DNA of 64,000 bases from Candidatus Goldiibacteriota bacterium HGW-Goldbacteria-1 (lineage in GTDB: Bacteria > Oederibacteriota > PGYV01), in contig PGYV01000001.1 in the NCBI GenBank assembly GCA_002839855.1, forward strand, positions 272,439 through 336,438, given 5' to 3'. A model generated the notes under the pieces. The model was given only the letters and a program-made list of their open reading frames with translations, made no database searches and was not told the origin of the DNA. Below are positions 8,382 to 16,415 of this stretch, in pieces. A program made the translations under genes and the position numbers. Within the stretch, counting starts at the first letter, position 1; every line of letters begins with the position of its first letter.

Positions 8382-8547
8382 AGGGACGGAGGGACGGAGG
8401 GACAGTGAAACAGATGTTTGGATGATTAGATGATTGGAAGGTCGGCAAAGACAATTACAAAAACTAAATCAAATACCGGACAGCGCGGGAGCGCTATCCC
8501 TACAAAAACTGAACCAACTACCGCGGGCTAAAGACCCGCGTCTACCA
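8382..8547. repeat. Composite repeat block in a 338-bp gene-free gap
   Basis: GGGACGGA units (8382-8404), degenerate GATGTTTGGAT units (8411-8445), spacer GCAAAGACAATTACAAAAAC, a GACAGCGCGGGAGCGC hairpin (8476-8506) and a CGCGGGC/GACCCGCG hairpin (8521-8547), followed by ATCTGTGCGATAACAA also found near 6790. The whole gap 8253-8590 has no gene. Confidence 0.8.
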
Positions 8548-8590
8548 AGACAAAAATACAATCTGTGCGATAACAAATACAAATCACCCA

Positions 8591-10024
8591 TTACTCTATC
8601 CCAAATACCACTTTTACCTTCATATTATTCCCTTTTGGAAGCAAAACATAATCATCTTCAAACTTTTCCCACGCTTTACCGTCAATTTCCACGCTTTTTA
8701 TCTTTACCTCTTTTGCTTCAAGTATGTTTACATAATGCTTTTGCCCTTCCGTATCTGAACTTAAATTAAAATACAGTTCCGCGTCTTTTTTATGGACATA
8801 TAGGCTAAGATACAGGTAATTAAACAGGGCCTGTTCCATTGTATGGTAGGCGGATTTGTACATTGTCCCTTTAACGCGCGACGACGGTGTGCCGTCCGCC
8901 AGAAGGGTTTCATAACACTCCCCGTATGTTTTATCTATGAAATACTTATCCCAGAACTCCGCGCTTTTTTTAAATATCTCAATTTACTTTTTATCTTTGG
9001 AGTGATAATACATGTTAAGCATCAGATTATTGCCTTCTTCCTGGGTCCACCAGTCTTTGGAATCGTCAATTGAACCGGGGCGGGTGCTTATGAATTTAAA
9101 AAACCATCCGCCGTGTTTTTTATCCCACATATACTTTCTTTGGGCGGAATCTATTTTCTGCGCCGCCGTTAAATACTCCTTATTACCTGTAAGATAATAC
9201 ATGCGCATCATAACCCAGCCGGTTTTTGTATTGTGCCCTCCCCAAAGTTCAGTTTCCTTGCCGGTCCAGTCAGCCGTATAGCTTTCACCCACAAAACCCG
9301 TTTTTTTATCCACCATTTTTTCAACAATAACATCACAAAGGCGTACTAAATCCTGTAACAGGTTTTCGTCCCCTGTTGCCAGATAATAGTAGATTAAATA
9401 TGCCGTGCATGTATCAAGCTGGGCGTTAAACGATTTGGCGGTTGTAATGTTCTGCCACTGATTATCCACCATCGTATAATAACCGCCATACTTTTTATCC
9501 CATGCGTTTTCATTCATCAGCGTATGCGTCCGCCCCACAAGTTCCAGCGCTCTTTTATCCCCCGTTACAATATAATAAAATACAGGCCCTAAATTCCCAT
9601 ACGTCTGGTCAAACATATTTTTAGCGCCCATATCGCCGCCGCCGTAATCATCAGTAAAAGCGTACCAGCCGCCGTTTTCTTTATCCCACCCCGCGTCACT
9701 AAGGTATTTCATGCCATGTTCCGCAAAACGCAGGTATTTTTCATCGCCTGAAAGCATATACGCGGCGGCAAAACCAAAAACAACCCTTGAATTCATCCTT
9801 GGAAGTTTGCTTCCCGCTTCAACCTGCCCTTCATAAGTTACGTCAGTATGAAAACCGCCGTAGTCTTCATCAATGGTTTTTTCCCAGAATGGAATTATAT
9901 CCTTAATAGCCTGCGTTTTCCAGTACTGCGGATCCATGACCCCAATTGCGGTTTGATTTTTTGCACCGCATCCCATAATTAAAAATAAAAAAAGCACGCT
10001 TAACACTAATATTTTTTTGTTCAT
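8591..10024 (-). pseudogene. N-acylglucosamine 2-epimerase family protein, split by an in-frame TAA
   Basis: Residues 1-346 (10024 to 8984) give a signal-lipoprotein start (MGCGAK lipobox) and an (alpha/alpha)6-barrel of the AGE/cellobiose epimerase family with W-KTQAIKDIIPFWEKTIDEDYGG, NARVVFG-like and WGGHNTKTGW segments. The frame meets TAA at 8984-8986 and then continues without another stop to 8591 with the expected family C-terminus (EFWDKYFIDKTYGECYE, ADGTP, KGTMYKSAYHTMEQALFNYLYL). Both parts are in the same frame, so this is one nonsense codon, not a frameshift; TAA is one base from a Tyr codon. Full length would be 477 residues. Members interconvert sugars such as ManNAc/GlcNAc or cello-oligosaccharides; export to the envelope is unusual for the family. 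A sequencing error remains possible. Confidence 0.8.
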
Positions 10025-10055
10025 ATTATCTCCATAAGTTATATTATTTTATTAC

Positions 10056-10121
10056 CCGGACGGTGCGGTAGCGCCGTCCCTGCAAAAACAAAAACCGCGG
10101 GCCGAATACCCGCGTCTACCA
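10056..10121. repeat. Two dispersed hairpins
   Basis: A variant GGACGGTGCGGTAGCGCCGT hairpin (about 10058-10077, tail CCCTGCAAAA) and a CGCGGGC/TACCCGCG hairpin (10095-10121, tail TCTACCA) occupy the 178-bp gap between the epimerase start and the ATPase stop. Confidence 0.75.
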
Positions 10122-10202
10122 ATTCCAAAAATTCTATCCCATAAATGAAAACATTATTAAGACAAAAGCCAAACCTGCCAAGGCATAATACCTGTCTCAT
10201 AA

Positions 10203-11501
10203 TTAAGCGGGTTTAAGCAGCCACTTCCACATCGGCACCACTGCCACACTTAAGCCGCCATGATTTATTATCTTTTCTTCATCTTTGGTTATTATGGTCA
10301 GTTTTTTTACCTTCAACTCGGCTGCCGCTTCTACCAGCCCCCTTATTTCCCTGTCTTTAGCCTTTTCCGCGGATATATCAAGGCACACCTGTATGGCTTC
10401 GGTTATTTTCATCCCTTCCCTGCAGACAAAATCAACCTCATGGCCGTCCTTTGATTTCCAGTAATATATTTCCCTGTTTCTTCTCTTTAATTCCAGGAAA
10501 ACAGCGTTTTCATAAATATGCCCGGCATTTTCGGAGAATTTAAAACCTGTTACCTTGGCCATCCCCGTGTCAACGCAGTAGAATTTTCCGGGATTATATA
10601 TCTGCCTTCTTACGGAAAAATCAAACATCGGCAGCCTAAAAAACATATACGCGCTTTCAAGGTATTCCAGATAATTTTTAACCGTTGTAATGTTTTTAGC
10701 ATGTATCATTTTAGCAAGGTTTTCATAGCTGCATATGGTTCCTATGTTTGAAGAAAGATATACGCACAGTTCTTTAAACTCGCGCGAATTACGCAGCGCG
10801 TATCTTGAAATTATGTCCCTGTATATAATATCTTTGTAATATTGCTCCACCAGTGTGACGTCGTTGTTTTTCACGGCTTCCGGAAATCCTCCTCCGGCTA
10901 TGTATAAACTTAAACGGGACTTTAGCGCGGCCTTTTTCTCGGCAGAGGGAGGTTTTGAAACAGCCGCAGAAACTTCATGAAATTTTAGGTATTCCCCAAA
11001 GGAAAAAGGCCAGTTTACAGCCTGCCTGTTCCTGCCTGTAAGATGTGTTGATATTTCAGAACTTAACATGGATGCGTTTGACCCGGTGATAAATACCTTT
11101 GTATCCCCCCGCTCATAAAGCCTGTTTGCCCACCTCTGCCAGCCGCTTATGTTCTGTATCTCGTCAAAGAAGAAATATTTCTTCCCGCGCGGATTTTCCG
11201 CCTCCAGGTACGTTTCATATAAAACCTCAAAATCAGCGCTGGTAAAATCTATAAAACGTTCATCATCAAAATTCACATATAATATATTTTCTTTGCGGAC
11301 TCCGGCTTTCATAATATCACCGCATATCAGCCGCATAAGCGACGACTTCCCGCTGCGCCTGACGCCGGTTATAAGCACAATTTCACCCGTATCATAAAAT
11401 TTTTCCAGCCCGGACTGAAGTTCCCTTTTTATTAACCCACCACGCGCCAGAAACCTTTCCCTGTGGGACTGTACAAGCTCTTTTAGTTTCACCGTTTCCA
11501 T
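10203..11501 (-). CDS. AAA-type ATPase with DUF4143 C-terminus, copy 1
   Basis: A 432-residue protein of the AAA_14/DUF4143 class. Walker A is GVRRSGKSS (46-54), Walker B is KYFFFDEIQN (about 109-118). A winged-helix-like segment lies at about 250-290 (YENLAKMIHAKNITTVKNYLEYLESAYMFF). The C-terminal part has HEVDFVCREG followed by EAIQV, a PD-(D/E)XK-like fold in which the usual ExK lysine is missing (compare DAIECK in copy 2). Proteins of this family are abundant in anaerobes, and their role is unclear. ATG with AAGGTG Shine-Dalgarno. It has its own promoter with a double palindrome (11528-11583), which together with the winged helix makes autoregulation plausible. It is a distant paralog of 29895-31034. 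Confidence 0.9.
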   Translation of the reverse strand: METVKLKELVQSHRERFLARGGLIKRELQSGLEKFYDTGEIVLITGVRRSGKSSLMRLICGDIMKAGVRKENILYVNFDDERFIDFTSADFEVLYETYLEAENPRGKKYFFFDEIQNISGWQRWANRLYERGDTKVFITGSNASMLSSEISTHLTGRNRQAVNWPFSFGEYLKFHEVSAAVSKPPSAEKKAALKSRLSLYIAGGGFPEAVKNNDVTLVEQYYKDIIYRDIISRYALRNSREFKELCVYLSSNIGTICSYENLAKMIHAKNITTVKNYLEYLESAYMFFRLPMFDFSVRRQIYNPGKFYCVDTGMAKVTGFKFSENAGHIYENAVFLELKRRNREIYYWKSKDGHEVDFVCREGMKITEAIQVCLDISAEKAKDREIRGLVEAAAELKVKKLTIITKDEEKIINHGGLSVAVVPMWKWLLKPA

Positions 11502-11527
11502 TATTCACCTTCTTTACGTGTTTAAAT

Positions 11528-11583
11528 ATATTATATTAGTAATATAATGTTTTGTCAAATACATTATATTACTAATATAATAT
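11528..11583 (-). promoter_or_regulatory. Promoter with 23-bp inverted repeat operator for ATPase copy 1
   Basis: On the minus strand TTGACA (11553-11558), a 17-bp spacer and TATAAT (11530-11535) form a consensus promoter. The arms 11528-11550 and 11561-11583 are perfect 23-bp inverted copies separated by 10 bp, and each arm is itself a palindrome (TTATATTAGTAATATAA). One palindrome covers the spacer and -10 box, the other lies just upstream of -35. This geometry suits a dimeric repressor binding two sites. Confidence 0.85.
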
Positions 11584-11599
11584 ATTACCACGGCTTCAG

Positions 11600-11711
11600 A
11601 AAGGCCAAAGGATGATAAAACAGATACTCGGACGCTTAGAGGCTTGGATGTTTGGTAAATACAATTACAAAATCAAATCAACTGCCGCACCCTAAAGGGA
11701 CGCGCCTACCA
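11600..11711. repeat. Composite repeat block
   Basis: Degenerate 8-bp units of the CGCTTAGAGGCTTGGATG type (about 11626-11655) followed by AAATACAATTACAAAATC and a hairpin with CGCACCC/GGGACGCG arms and tail CCTACCA (11684-11711). The remaining bases of the gap 11502-11763 hold no gene. Confidence 0.7.
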
Positions 11712-11763
11712 AAACAAGGCAGTATCCCATAAACTTTTATCCCATATCCAATAAATAAAAACT

Positions 11764-12273
11764 TTAAAACTTTGAAGCTGTCTCGTCTGCCCATTTTTCC
11801 ACTTTTGCCCAGTCCCTGAAATCCCCCTCGGGCACGCCTTTTTTAAAGGCCGGCATCAGGGTTAAAAAGTTCATGGGAAACGGTAACGTTTTAAAATCCA
11901 CCTTGCCCGGAAACAGCCCTTCACTTACCGGCTTGACAAAAGCCCTGACCGGATCCAGATACCCGGCTGCGGTTTTTCTGTTATCAGGCGTGTCTTTCTG
12001 CATTGTCAGGCATACAAGAAAATAACCCACAGGAACCTTTAACAGCGCGTCTTTGTACGCGGAGACAAATTTCACGACAGAGCCTTTTATTTTCCCCATC
12101 ACAACACCGCTGCCGATGATAACGCCGTCATAGCCTTCAACTGATTTAATTTTATTTACAGGCTTCACATCAGCCTGCATGCCCTTTTCAGACAGCTTCT
12201 TTCCGATAAATTCCGCGGTTTCAGCCGTTGACCCCGAAAAAGACCCGTAGGCAATAAGTATTTTCTTTGCCAT
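11764..12273 (-). CDS. Flavodoxin-domain protein (HemG/protoporphyrinogen oxidase-like)
   Basis: A 169-residue flavodoxin fold protein. The FMN phosphate loop is GSFSGSTAETA (10-20), followed by YDGVIIGSGVVMGKIKG, the second flavin loop typical of the HemG/flavodoxin_5 subgroup rather than long-chain flavodoxins. Members carry out menaquinone- or protein-linked electron transfer, and HemG oxidises protoporphyrinogen; the specific substrate here is unknown. It has an AGGAGG-like GGAGGGTAC sequence upstream of its ATG. It stands alone between the ATPase and a barrel protein. It may be part of the wider flavin and oxygen defence set of this genome. Confidence 0.85.
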   Translation of the reverse strand: MAKKILIAYGSFSGSTAETAEFIGKKLSEKGMQADVKPVNKIKSVEGYDGVIIGSGVVMGKIKGSVVKFVSAYKDALLKVPVGYFLVCLTMQKDTPDNRKTAAGYLDPVRAFVKPVSEGLFPGKVDFKTLPFPMNFLTLMPAFKKGVPEGDFRDWAKVEKWADETASKF

Positions 12274-12325
12274 GATAGTACCCTCCGTAAAAGAAGTATT
12301 AAGCCTTAACCATATCCGGCTTCTA

Positions 12326-13381
12326 TTAAATATTTAATCTGATTGTTAAATAGTAACTTAATGGCATTTTAACATCGCCGACTTCTCTAAAATCATCATT
12401 TAATGTAAAGTTAAACATCCAATTTTCAACTTGCCATTCCAATCCAGCAGAAACAATTGTTTTTTGAATCATCTTAAACGAATCACCGGTGTTATATATA
12501 TAATAAAAGAAATCCTGCGGTTCTTCTCTTATAATAATTCCGCTTAATAACGTGATAGAATCAGAAACGCTGTAAACAAGGCCAAAGTTATAGCTGATAG
12601 TATTTGCAATAACCGGCTGAAAATATCCTGCATACGCAGGAACTACCGTAGGCAGATCAAAGTATCCTCCAATTATATTTTTAATATCAAATGCCGCTGT
12701 CAAACTGTCAAATACTTTTATACTAATGCCAAAGTCAATATCCCAAGGTAAAATATCAGATTCCATCTCCCTTCCATAATCATCCCAAATATGATATCTG
12801 TTAAAATTTATACCTCCAACATCATGAATATTAACACCCATCTTAAACTCTTCCGTTATTTCTAATAATACTCCCGCGCCAAAAAGCAAAGTATTATTGA
12901 CATCTGATATCTTGGAAATAACATGATTATATTTAACATTAATACCTATTGAGATGTTAGATAATAGATCTATTCCATACGCCCCCGCTAACTGATACTC
13001 ATATATTAAGGAATCGACAGCCTCTCCATTGTCAGAAAAAGTTTTATTCAGCACATCGCCCTGTGCTCTGACATAAATATTAAAACCATAATTTTTATTT
13101 ATATAACTGACACCGTAAGCGGTAGACAAAAAATCACCGGAGTCCGCGGTATGTGTGCTTCCCTTCCAAAGGTATTTTGTCAAAGCGCCCGATAAAGAAA
13201 ACGATGTATTCTCTATGCCGGCTAAACCCGCAGGATTTTGAAAGATAGCATTTTCATCATCAGCCAAAGCAGTTTTCGCATTGCCCATCCCGACAGATGA
13301 TGCACTTTCCATATAATATGGATAACTATAAATTGAACATGCAAACAGGCATAGTATTATCAACGGCAGTATTTTTTTCAT
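12326..13381 (-). CDS. PorV/UPF0164-like outer-membrane beta-barrel protein
   Basis: The protein (351 residues) starts at ATG 13381 with signal peptide MKKILPLIILCLFACSIYS and Shine-Dalgarno GGAGGGG directly upstream. A longer frame to 13510 exists, but its first 43 residues include VDAGLQPAA, which is only the translation of a dispersed hairpin, so it is rejected. After the signal the sequence SVGMGNAKTALADDENAIFQNPAGLAG is the signature N-terminus of PorV/PorQ/UPF0164-type barrels in the FadL superfamily. The rest alternates aromatic and polar residues and ends in a hydrophobic strand (YYLTIRLNI). Related proteins help type IX secretion or form surface channels; no T9SS gene is in this window, so its role is open. 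Confidence 0.85.
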   Translation of the reverse strand: MKKILPLIILCLFACSIYSYPYYMESASSVGMGNAKTALADDENAIFQNPAGLAGIENTSFSLSGALTKYLWKGSTHTADSGDFLSTAYGVSYINKNYGFNIYVRAQGDVLNKTFSDNGEAVDSLIYEYQLAGAYGIDLLSNISIGINVKYNHVISKISDVNNTLLFGAGVLLEITEEFKMGVNIHDVGGINFNRYHIWDDYGREMESDILPWDIDFGISIKVFDSLTAAFDIKNIIGGYFDLPTVVPAYAGYFQPVIANTISYNFGLVYSVSDSITLLSGIIIREEPQDFFYYIYNTGDSFKMIQKTIVSAGLEWQVENWMFNFTLNDDFREVGDVKMPLSYYLTIRLNI

Positions 13382-13470
13382 TTCCCCTCCAACAACGTTA
13401 TTCAAAGTAAACAGTTTTATGTTCACTTTCCGTATTCTATAGATTTTTTTATTAAAAACCAGAACAAAGG

Positions 13471-13620
13471 CCGCGGGCTGAAGACCCGCGTCTACCAGAT
13501 CAAATTCCAATACCGGATCAAAATCAACTGCCGCGCCCTAAAGGGACGCGCCTACCAGATCCAGTTACAATTTAAAATCAAGTGCGAGGCTCAAGTGCGA
13601 GGCGTAATGTATTACGCCTC
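13471..13620. repeat. Three dispersed hairpins
   Basis: CGCGGGC/GACCCGCG hairpin with tail TCTACCA (13471-13497), CGCGCCC/GGGACGCG hairpin with tail CCTACCA (13531-13557) and a perfect 10-bp stem GAGGCGTAAT/ATTACGCCTC with a 2-nt loop (13599-13620). They are spaced about 60 bp apart, each separated by CCAGATC-like linkers. Confidence 0.8.
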
Positions 13621-13653
13621 TACGTTAATATAATCACAGATGCCGGAGATTAG

Positions 13654-13905
13654 TTACTCTGTTTTTTTGCCCATTTTCATGTATTTTTCTGCAAGCTTAA
13701 CCGCTGTTTTCATACCCTTTTCGCTTATAGTGACAGATTTTGATTTCTTACCGCCGTATATTAAGCCTTCTTCTTCCAATTGGTCCAGAACCTCATAACG
13801 GAAATTTTTCCAGCTGCGGTTAACCTTTTCGCCGTCAATTAATTTTTCTTTCCATGAGTTTAAGTACAAAAGCAGCATTGTCAGTTCTTTAATTGTTTTT
13901 TCCAT
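13654..13905 (-). CDS. DUF6429-like small protein
   Basis: An 83-residue basic protein whose sequence ELTMLLLYLNSWKEK, SWKNFRYEVLDQLEEEGLI and KSKSVTISEKG looks like a small winged-helix of the DUF6429 type. It is found in several bacteria alone or near mobile elements; function unknown. The ATG at 13905 has a weak upstream GGGTAA. It stands alone between repeat-rich gaps. The assignment to DUF6429 is from memory of the motif pattern. Confidence 0.7.
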   Translation of the reverse strand: MEKTIKELTMLLLYLNSWKEKLIDGEKVNRSWKNFRYEVLDQLEEEGLIYGGKKSKSVTISEKGMKTAVKLAEKYMKMGKKTE

Positions 13906-14000
13906 GTCAAATTACCCTTTCCGGAGTTGTTTTATCCTGTATATTAAGAACAGAAAGTCGGAGGTAAGACCGAACATACAAACCTGCAACACCAAAAACA

Positions 14001-14079
14001 CGCACCCTAAAGGGTGCGGCTACCAATGCTAAACCAGGTTGCCAAGCCGCTTAACTGCCCAGCTGCCAAGCTGCTGCTG
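14001..14079. repeat. Hairpin plus short AGCTGCC minisatellite
   Basis: A CGCACCC/GGGTGCG hairpin with CTACCA tail (14001-14024) is followed by degenerate AAGCCGC/CAGCTGCC units (14038-14078), the same family as the long array at 24536-24717. It touches the end of the pgl gene. Confidence 0.75.
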
Positions 14080-14826
14080 TTACTTAACCGCCCTTTTATC
14101 CACAAACCAAACTGTGCCCGTTTCCGGGGTGATTTTTGCGGCGGGGTATTCTTTTTTGTCTGTGCCGCGTTCTTCCAGCACTGACCTTATTATTTTGCCT
14201 TTGCCCTCACCGGAGACTATAAAGACCACATTGCACGCGGAATTTATAACCGGCAGGGTCATTGTAACGCGTTCCTGAATATTATCAGCGGTTTTTAAAC
14301 TTACCACCCATCTTTTTTTCTCGTTAACCGCTTCATGGCCGGGGAATAATGATGCCGTGTGGCCGTCCGTGCCCACCCCAAGCAGCATAAGGTCAAAAAC
14401 AGGCGTCCTTTTTTTTCCGTTAACCGCGCCCATGGACATAAAAAACTTTTCCATCATGCGTTCATAAAGGATTGCCGCGTACGATGCGGGGGACACTTCC
14501 ACCGGCACCCTGAAGATATTTTCCTGCGGTATATTTACCTTTGAAAGAAAGCTTCTGTATGTCATGTAATAATTGCTGTCGTCTGACGTATGCCCTGTGT
14601 AGCGCTCGTCTCCCCAAAAAACAAAAACCCTGCGCCAGTTGATTCCCGCGTTAACCTCAGCTTCCGCAAGTTTTTCATAAACCTGCTTTGGGGATTTTCC
14701 GCCGGATAACGCAATAATACACCTGCCTTTATTTTCAATACTGCCCTTAATAATACCAGCTATATAAAGCGCGCTTTGGCCGCTTAGTTTTTTCATGTCA
14801 GGAAATTCATGAACCGTTATTTCCAT
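14080..14826 (-). CDS. pgl: 6-phosphogluconolactonase
   Basis: The protein (248 residues) belongs to the SOL/DevB lactonase family. It contains ALSGGKSPKQVYE (about 38-50), WGDERY (71-76) and LLGVGTDGHTASLFPG (about 149-164), the family signature with phosphate and active-site residues. It hydrolyses 6-phosphogluconolactone to 6-phosphogluconate in the cytosol, the second oxidative pentose-phosphate step. It is the last gene of the operon, 26 bp after zwf, and all three oxidative-branch enzymes are present here (zwf, pgl, gnd). A GGAGGATAA Shine-Dalgarno precedes the ATG. Confidence 0.95.
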   Translation of the reverse strand: MEITVHEFPDMKKLSGQSALYIAGIIKGSIENKGRCIIALSGGKSPKQVYEKLAEAEVNAGINWRRVFVFWGDERYTGHTSDDSNYYMTYRSFLSKVNIPQENIFRVPVEVSPASYAAILYERMMEKFFMSMGAVNGKKRTPVFDLMLLGVGTDGHTASLFPGHEAVNEKKRWVVSLKTADNIQERVTMTLPVINSACNVVFIVSGEGKGKIIRSVLEERGTDKKEYPAAKITPETGTVWFVDKRAVK

Positions 14827-14852
14827 TTATCCTCCAAAATTCAAAACTTCTA

Positions 14853-16415
14853 TTACTCTTTTATTATCCACTTTCTTCCGTCTTTTTCAATCAGCATATC
14901 CGCTTCTTCAGGCCCCCATGACCCTGCCTGATACATGTGAAGAAGCTGCTGTTTTTCACCTATCCTGCAGGCTTCCCACTGTTCAAGCACGGGCTGCAGC
15001 AGCTGCCACGATATTTCCAAGCCTTCTTTTGTCCAGAACAATGTCCTGTCCCCCTGCATGCAGTCCAATATAAGGGTTTCATAATCATCAGATACCTGCC
15101 CGCCGAATAAATCATTGTAATTAAATTTCATTTCAAGCGGGGCTAAGCACATTTTTGACCCCGGCGTTTTTGCCTGAAACGTAAGGTTTACACCCTGCTC
15201 CGGCTGAATACCGAATACCAGTATGTTGGGAGACATAGTGTTGCCCTGATGTTCCCTGCAGAACATGCACGACGGGACTTTTTTAAATACAACGGCAATC
15301 TGTGATGTTTTACGTTTTAACCTTTTGCCCGCCCTTATGTAAAACGGGACGCCTTCCCACCGCTTATTATCCACAAACATCTTTAAGGCAAAATAAGTTT
15401 CAACACAGGAATCAGAATTAACGCCCTGTTCCTGCCTGTAACCTGTCATATTATTGCCGGCAGCATACTGCCCCATTATCACACTATCTTTTAAACCGCT
15501 TAAATCAAAAGGGGTTATTGATTTAAAAAACTTCATTTTTTCGCTTCTTATGCTTTCTTCGTCCAGTCCCGCCGGATGTTCCATCCCTATAAGGGCGGCA
15601 AGCTGCAGCATGTGATTCTGAAAAATATCCCTTAAAGCTCCGTATTTTTCATAATAACCCGCCCTGTGTTCCACGCCTATGTCTTCGGAAAAAGTTATCT
15701 GAATATTGTCAATATATTCACTGTTCCAGACCGGTTCAAAAATCATGTTGGCAAACCTGAACACAAGGATGTTCTGCACAGTCTCTTTGCCAAGGTAATG
15801 GTCAATACGGTAAATCTGTTTTTCTGAAAGATATTCAAGTAATTCAATATTAAGCGCTTTGGCGCTTTCTTTATCACGCCCAAAAGGTTTTTCATACATG
15901 ACCCTAATAAACGGTTTTTCATCCCCGTCTTTTTTTATCAGCCCCGCTTCATACAGGCATTTTGTAATTTTTCCGAAAAATTCCGAAGGAGTGGCCATAT
16001 GCACTATCAGGTTGCCCCCGGTATTAAATTCCACAGCCAGTTCATCCGCTCGTTTTTTCAGATTTAACAAAGCCTCTTTGTCATCATAACCGCCGGAAAT
16101 GTAATTGCACCTGTCCAGAAAACTTTTTAGCCGTATATCATTAACAATTTTTTTTGAATTTAACACCGCGTCTTTGGCGGTTTTTCTGAATGTGTCATTA
16201 TCCATAACCGTCCTGGCATACCCCAAAATAAAAAATTCTTCCGGCAGCCTTTTAGCCGCGTATAGATTATATAATGAAGGAAGAAGCTTTCTGTAAGTTA
16301 AATCGCCTGACGCGCCGGGTATTATTACGCCGCATTTTAACCCCTTTTGAATTTCGCACAGGGCATGAGCCTGCGCATTTACGTTTACCTGTATCGTATC
16401 ATCTTGGCTTTTCAT
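14853..16415 (-). CDS. zwf: Glucose-6-phosphate 1-dehydrogenase
   Basis: A 520-residue enzyme that oxidises glucose 6-phosphate with NADP (or NAD) to the lactone. The dinucleotide loop GASGDLTYRK is at 34-43 after an unusual 28-residue N-terminal extension, and the substrate-binding motif RIDHYLGKE is at about 203-211. The C-terminal domain matches the family to the end (SWGPEEAD). The start ATG has a GGGGGC Shine-Dalgarno and overlaps the gnd end by 17 bp, so the genes are co-translated. Length is slightly above the usual 490 because of the extension, which ends in a Cys-containing segment (CEIQKGLKC). If an alternative start is used it would be shorter. Confidence 0.95.
   Translation of the reverse strand: MKSQDDTIQVNVNAQAHALCEIQKGLKCGVIIPGASGDLTYRKLLPSLYNLYAAKRLPEEFFILGYARTVMDNDTFRKTAKDAVLNSKKIVNDIRLKSFLDRCNYISGGYDDKEALLNLKKRADELAVEFNTGGNLIVHMATPSEFFGKITKCLYEAGLIKKDGDEKPFIRVMYEKPFGRDKESAKALNIELLEYLSEKQIYRIDHYLGKETVQNILVFRFANMIFEPVWNSEYIDNIQITFSEDIGVEHRAGYYEKYGALRDIFQNHMLQLAALIGMEHPAGLDEESIRSEKMKFFKSITPFDLSGLKDSVIMGQYAAGNNMTGYRQEQGVNSDSCVETYFALKMFVDNKRWEGVPFYIRAGKRLKRKTSQIAVVFKKVPSCMFCREHQGNTMSPNILVFGIQPEQGVNLTFQAKTPGSKMCLAPLEMKFNYNDLFGGQVSDDYETLILDCMQGDRTLFWTKEGLEISWQLLQPVLEQWEACRIGEKQQLLHMYQAGSWGPEEADMLIEKDGRKWIIKE

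Noticed and set aside
8984-8986. Frameshift explanation for the split epimerase
   Set aside because: Both parts share the same reading frame, so only a stop codon separates them.
8984-8986. Selenocysteine or programmed recoding
   Set aside because: The codon is TAA, not TGA, and no recoding element is visible.
13382-13510. Upstream extension of the PorV-like barrel gene
   Set aside because: The added residues come from a dispersed hairpin; the signal peptide begins at 13381.
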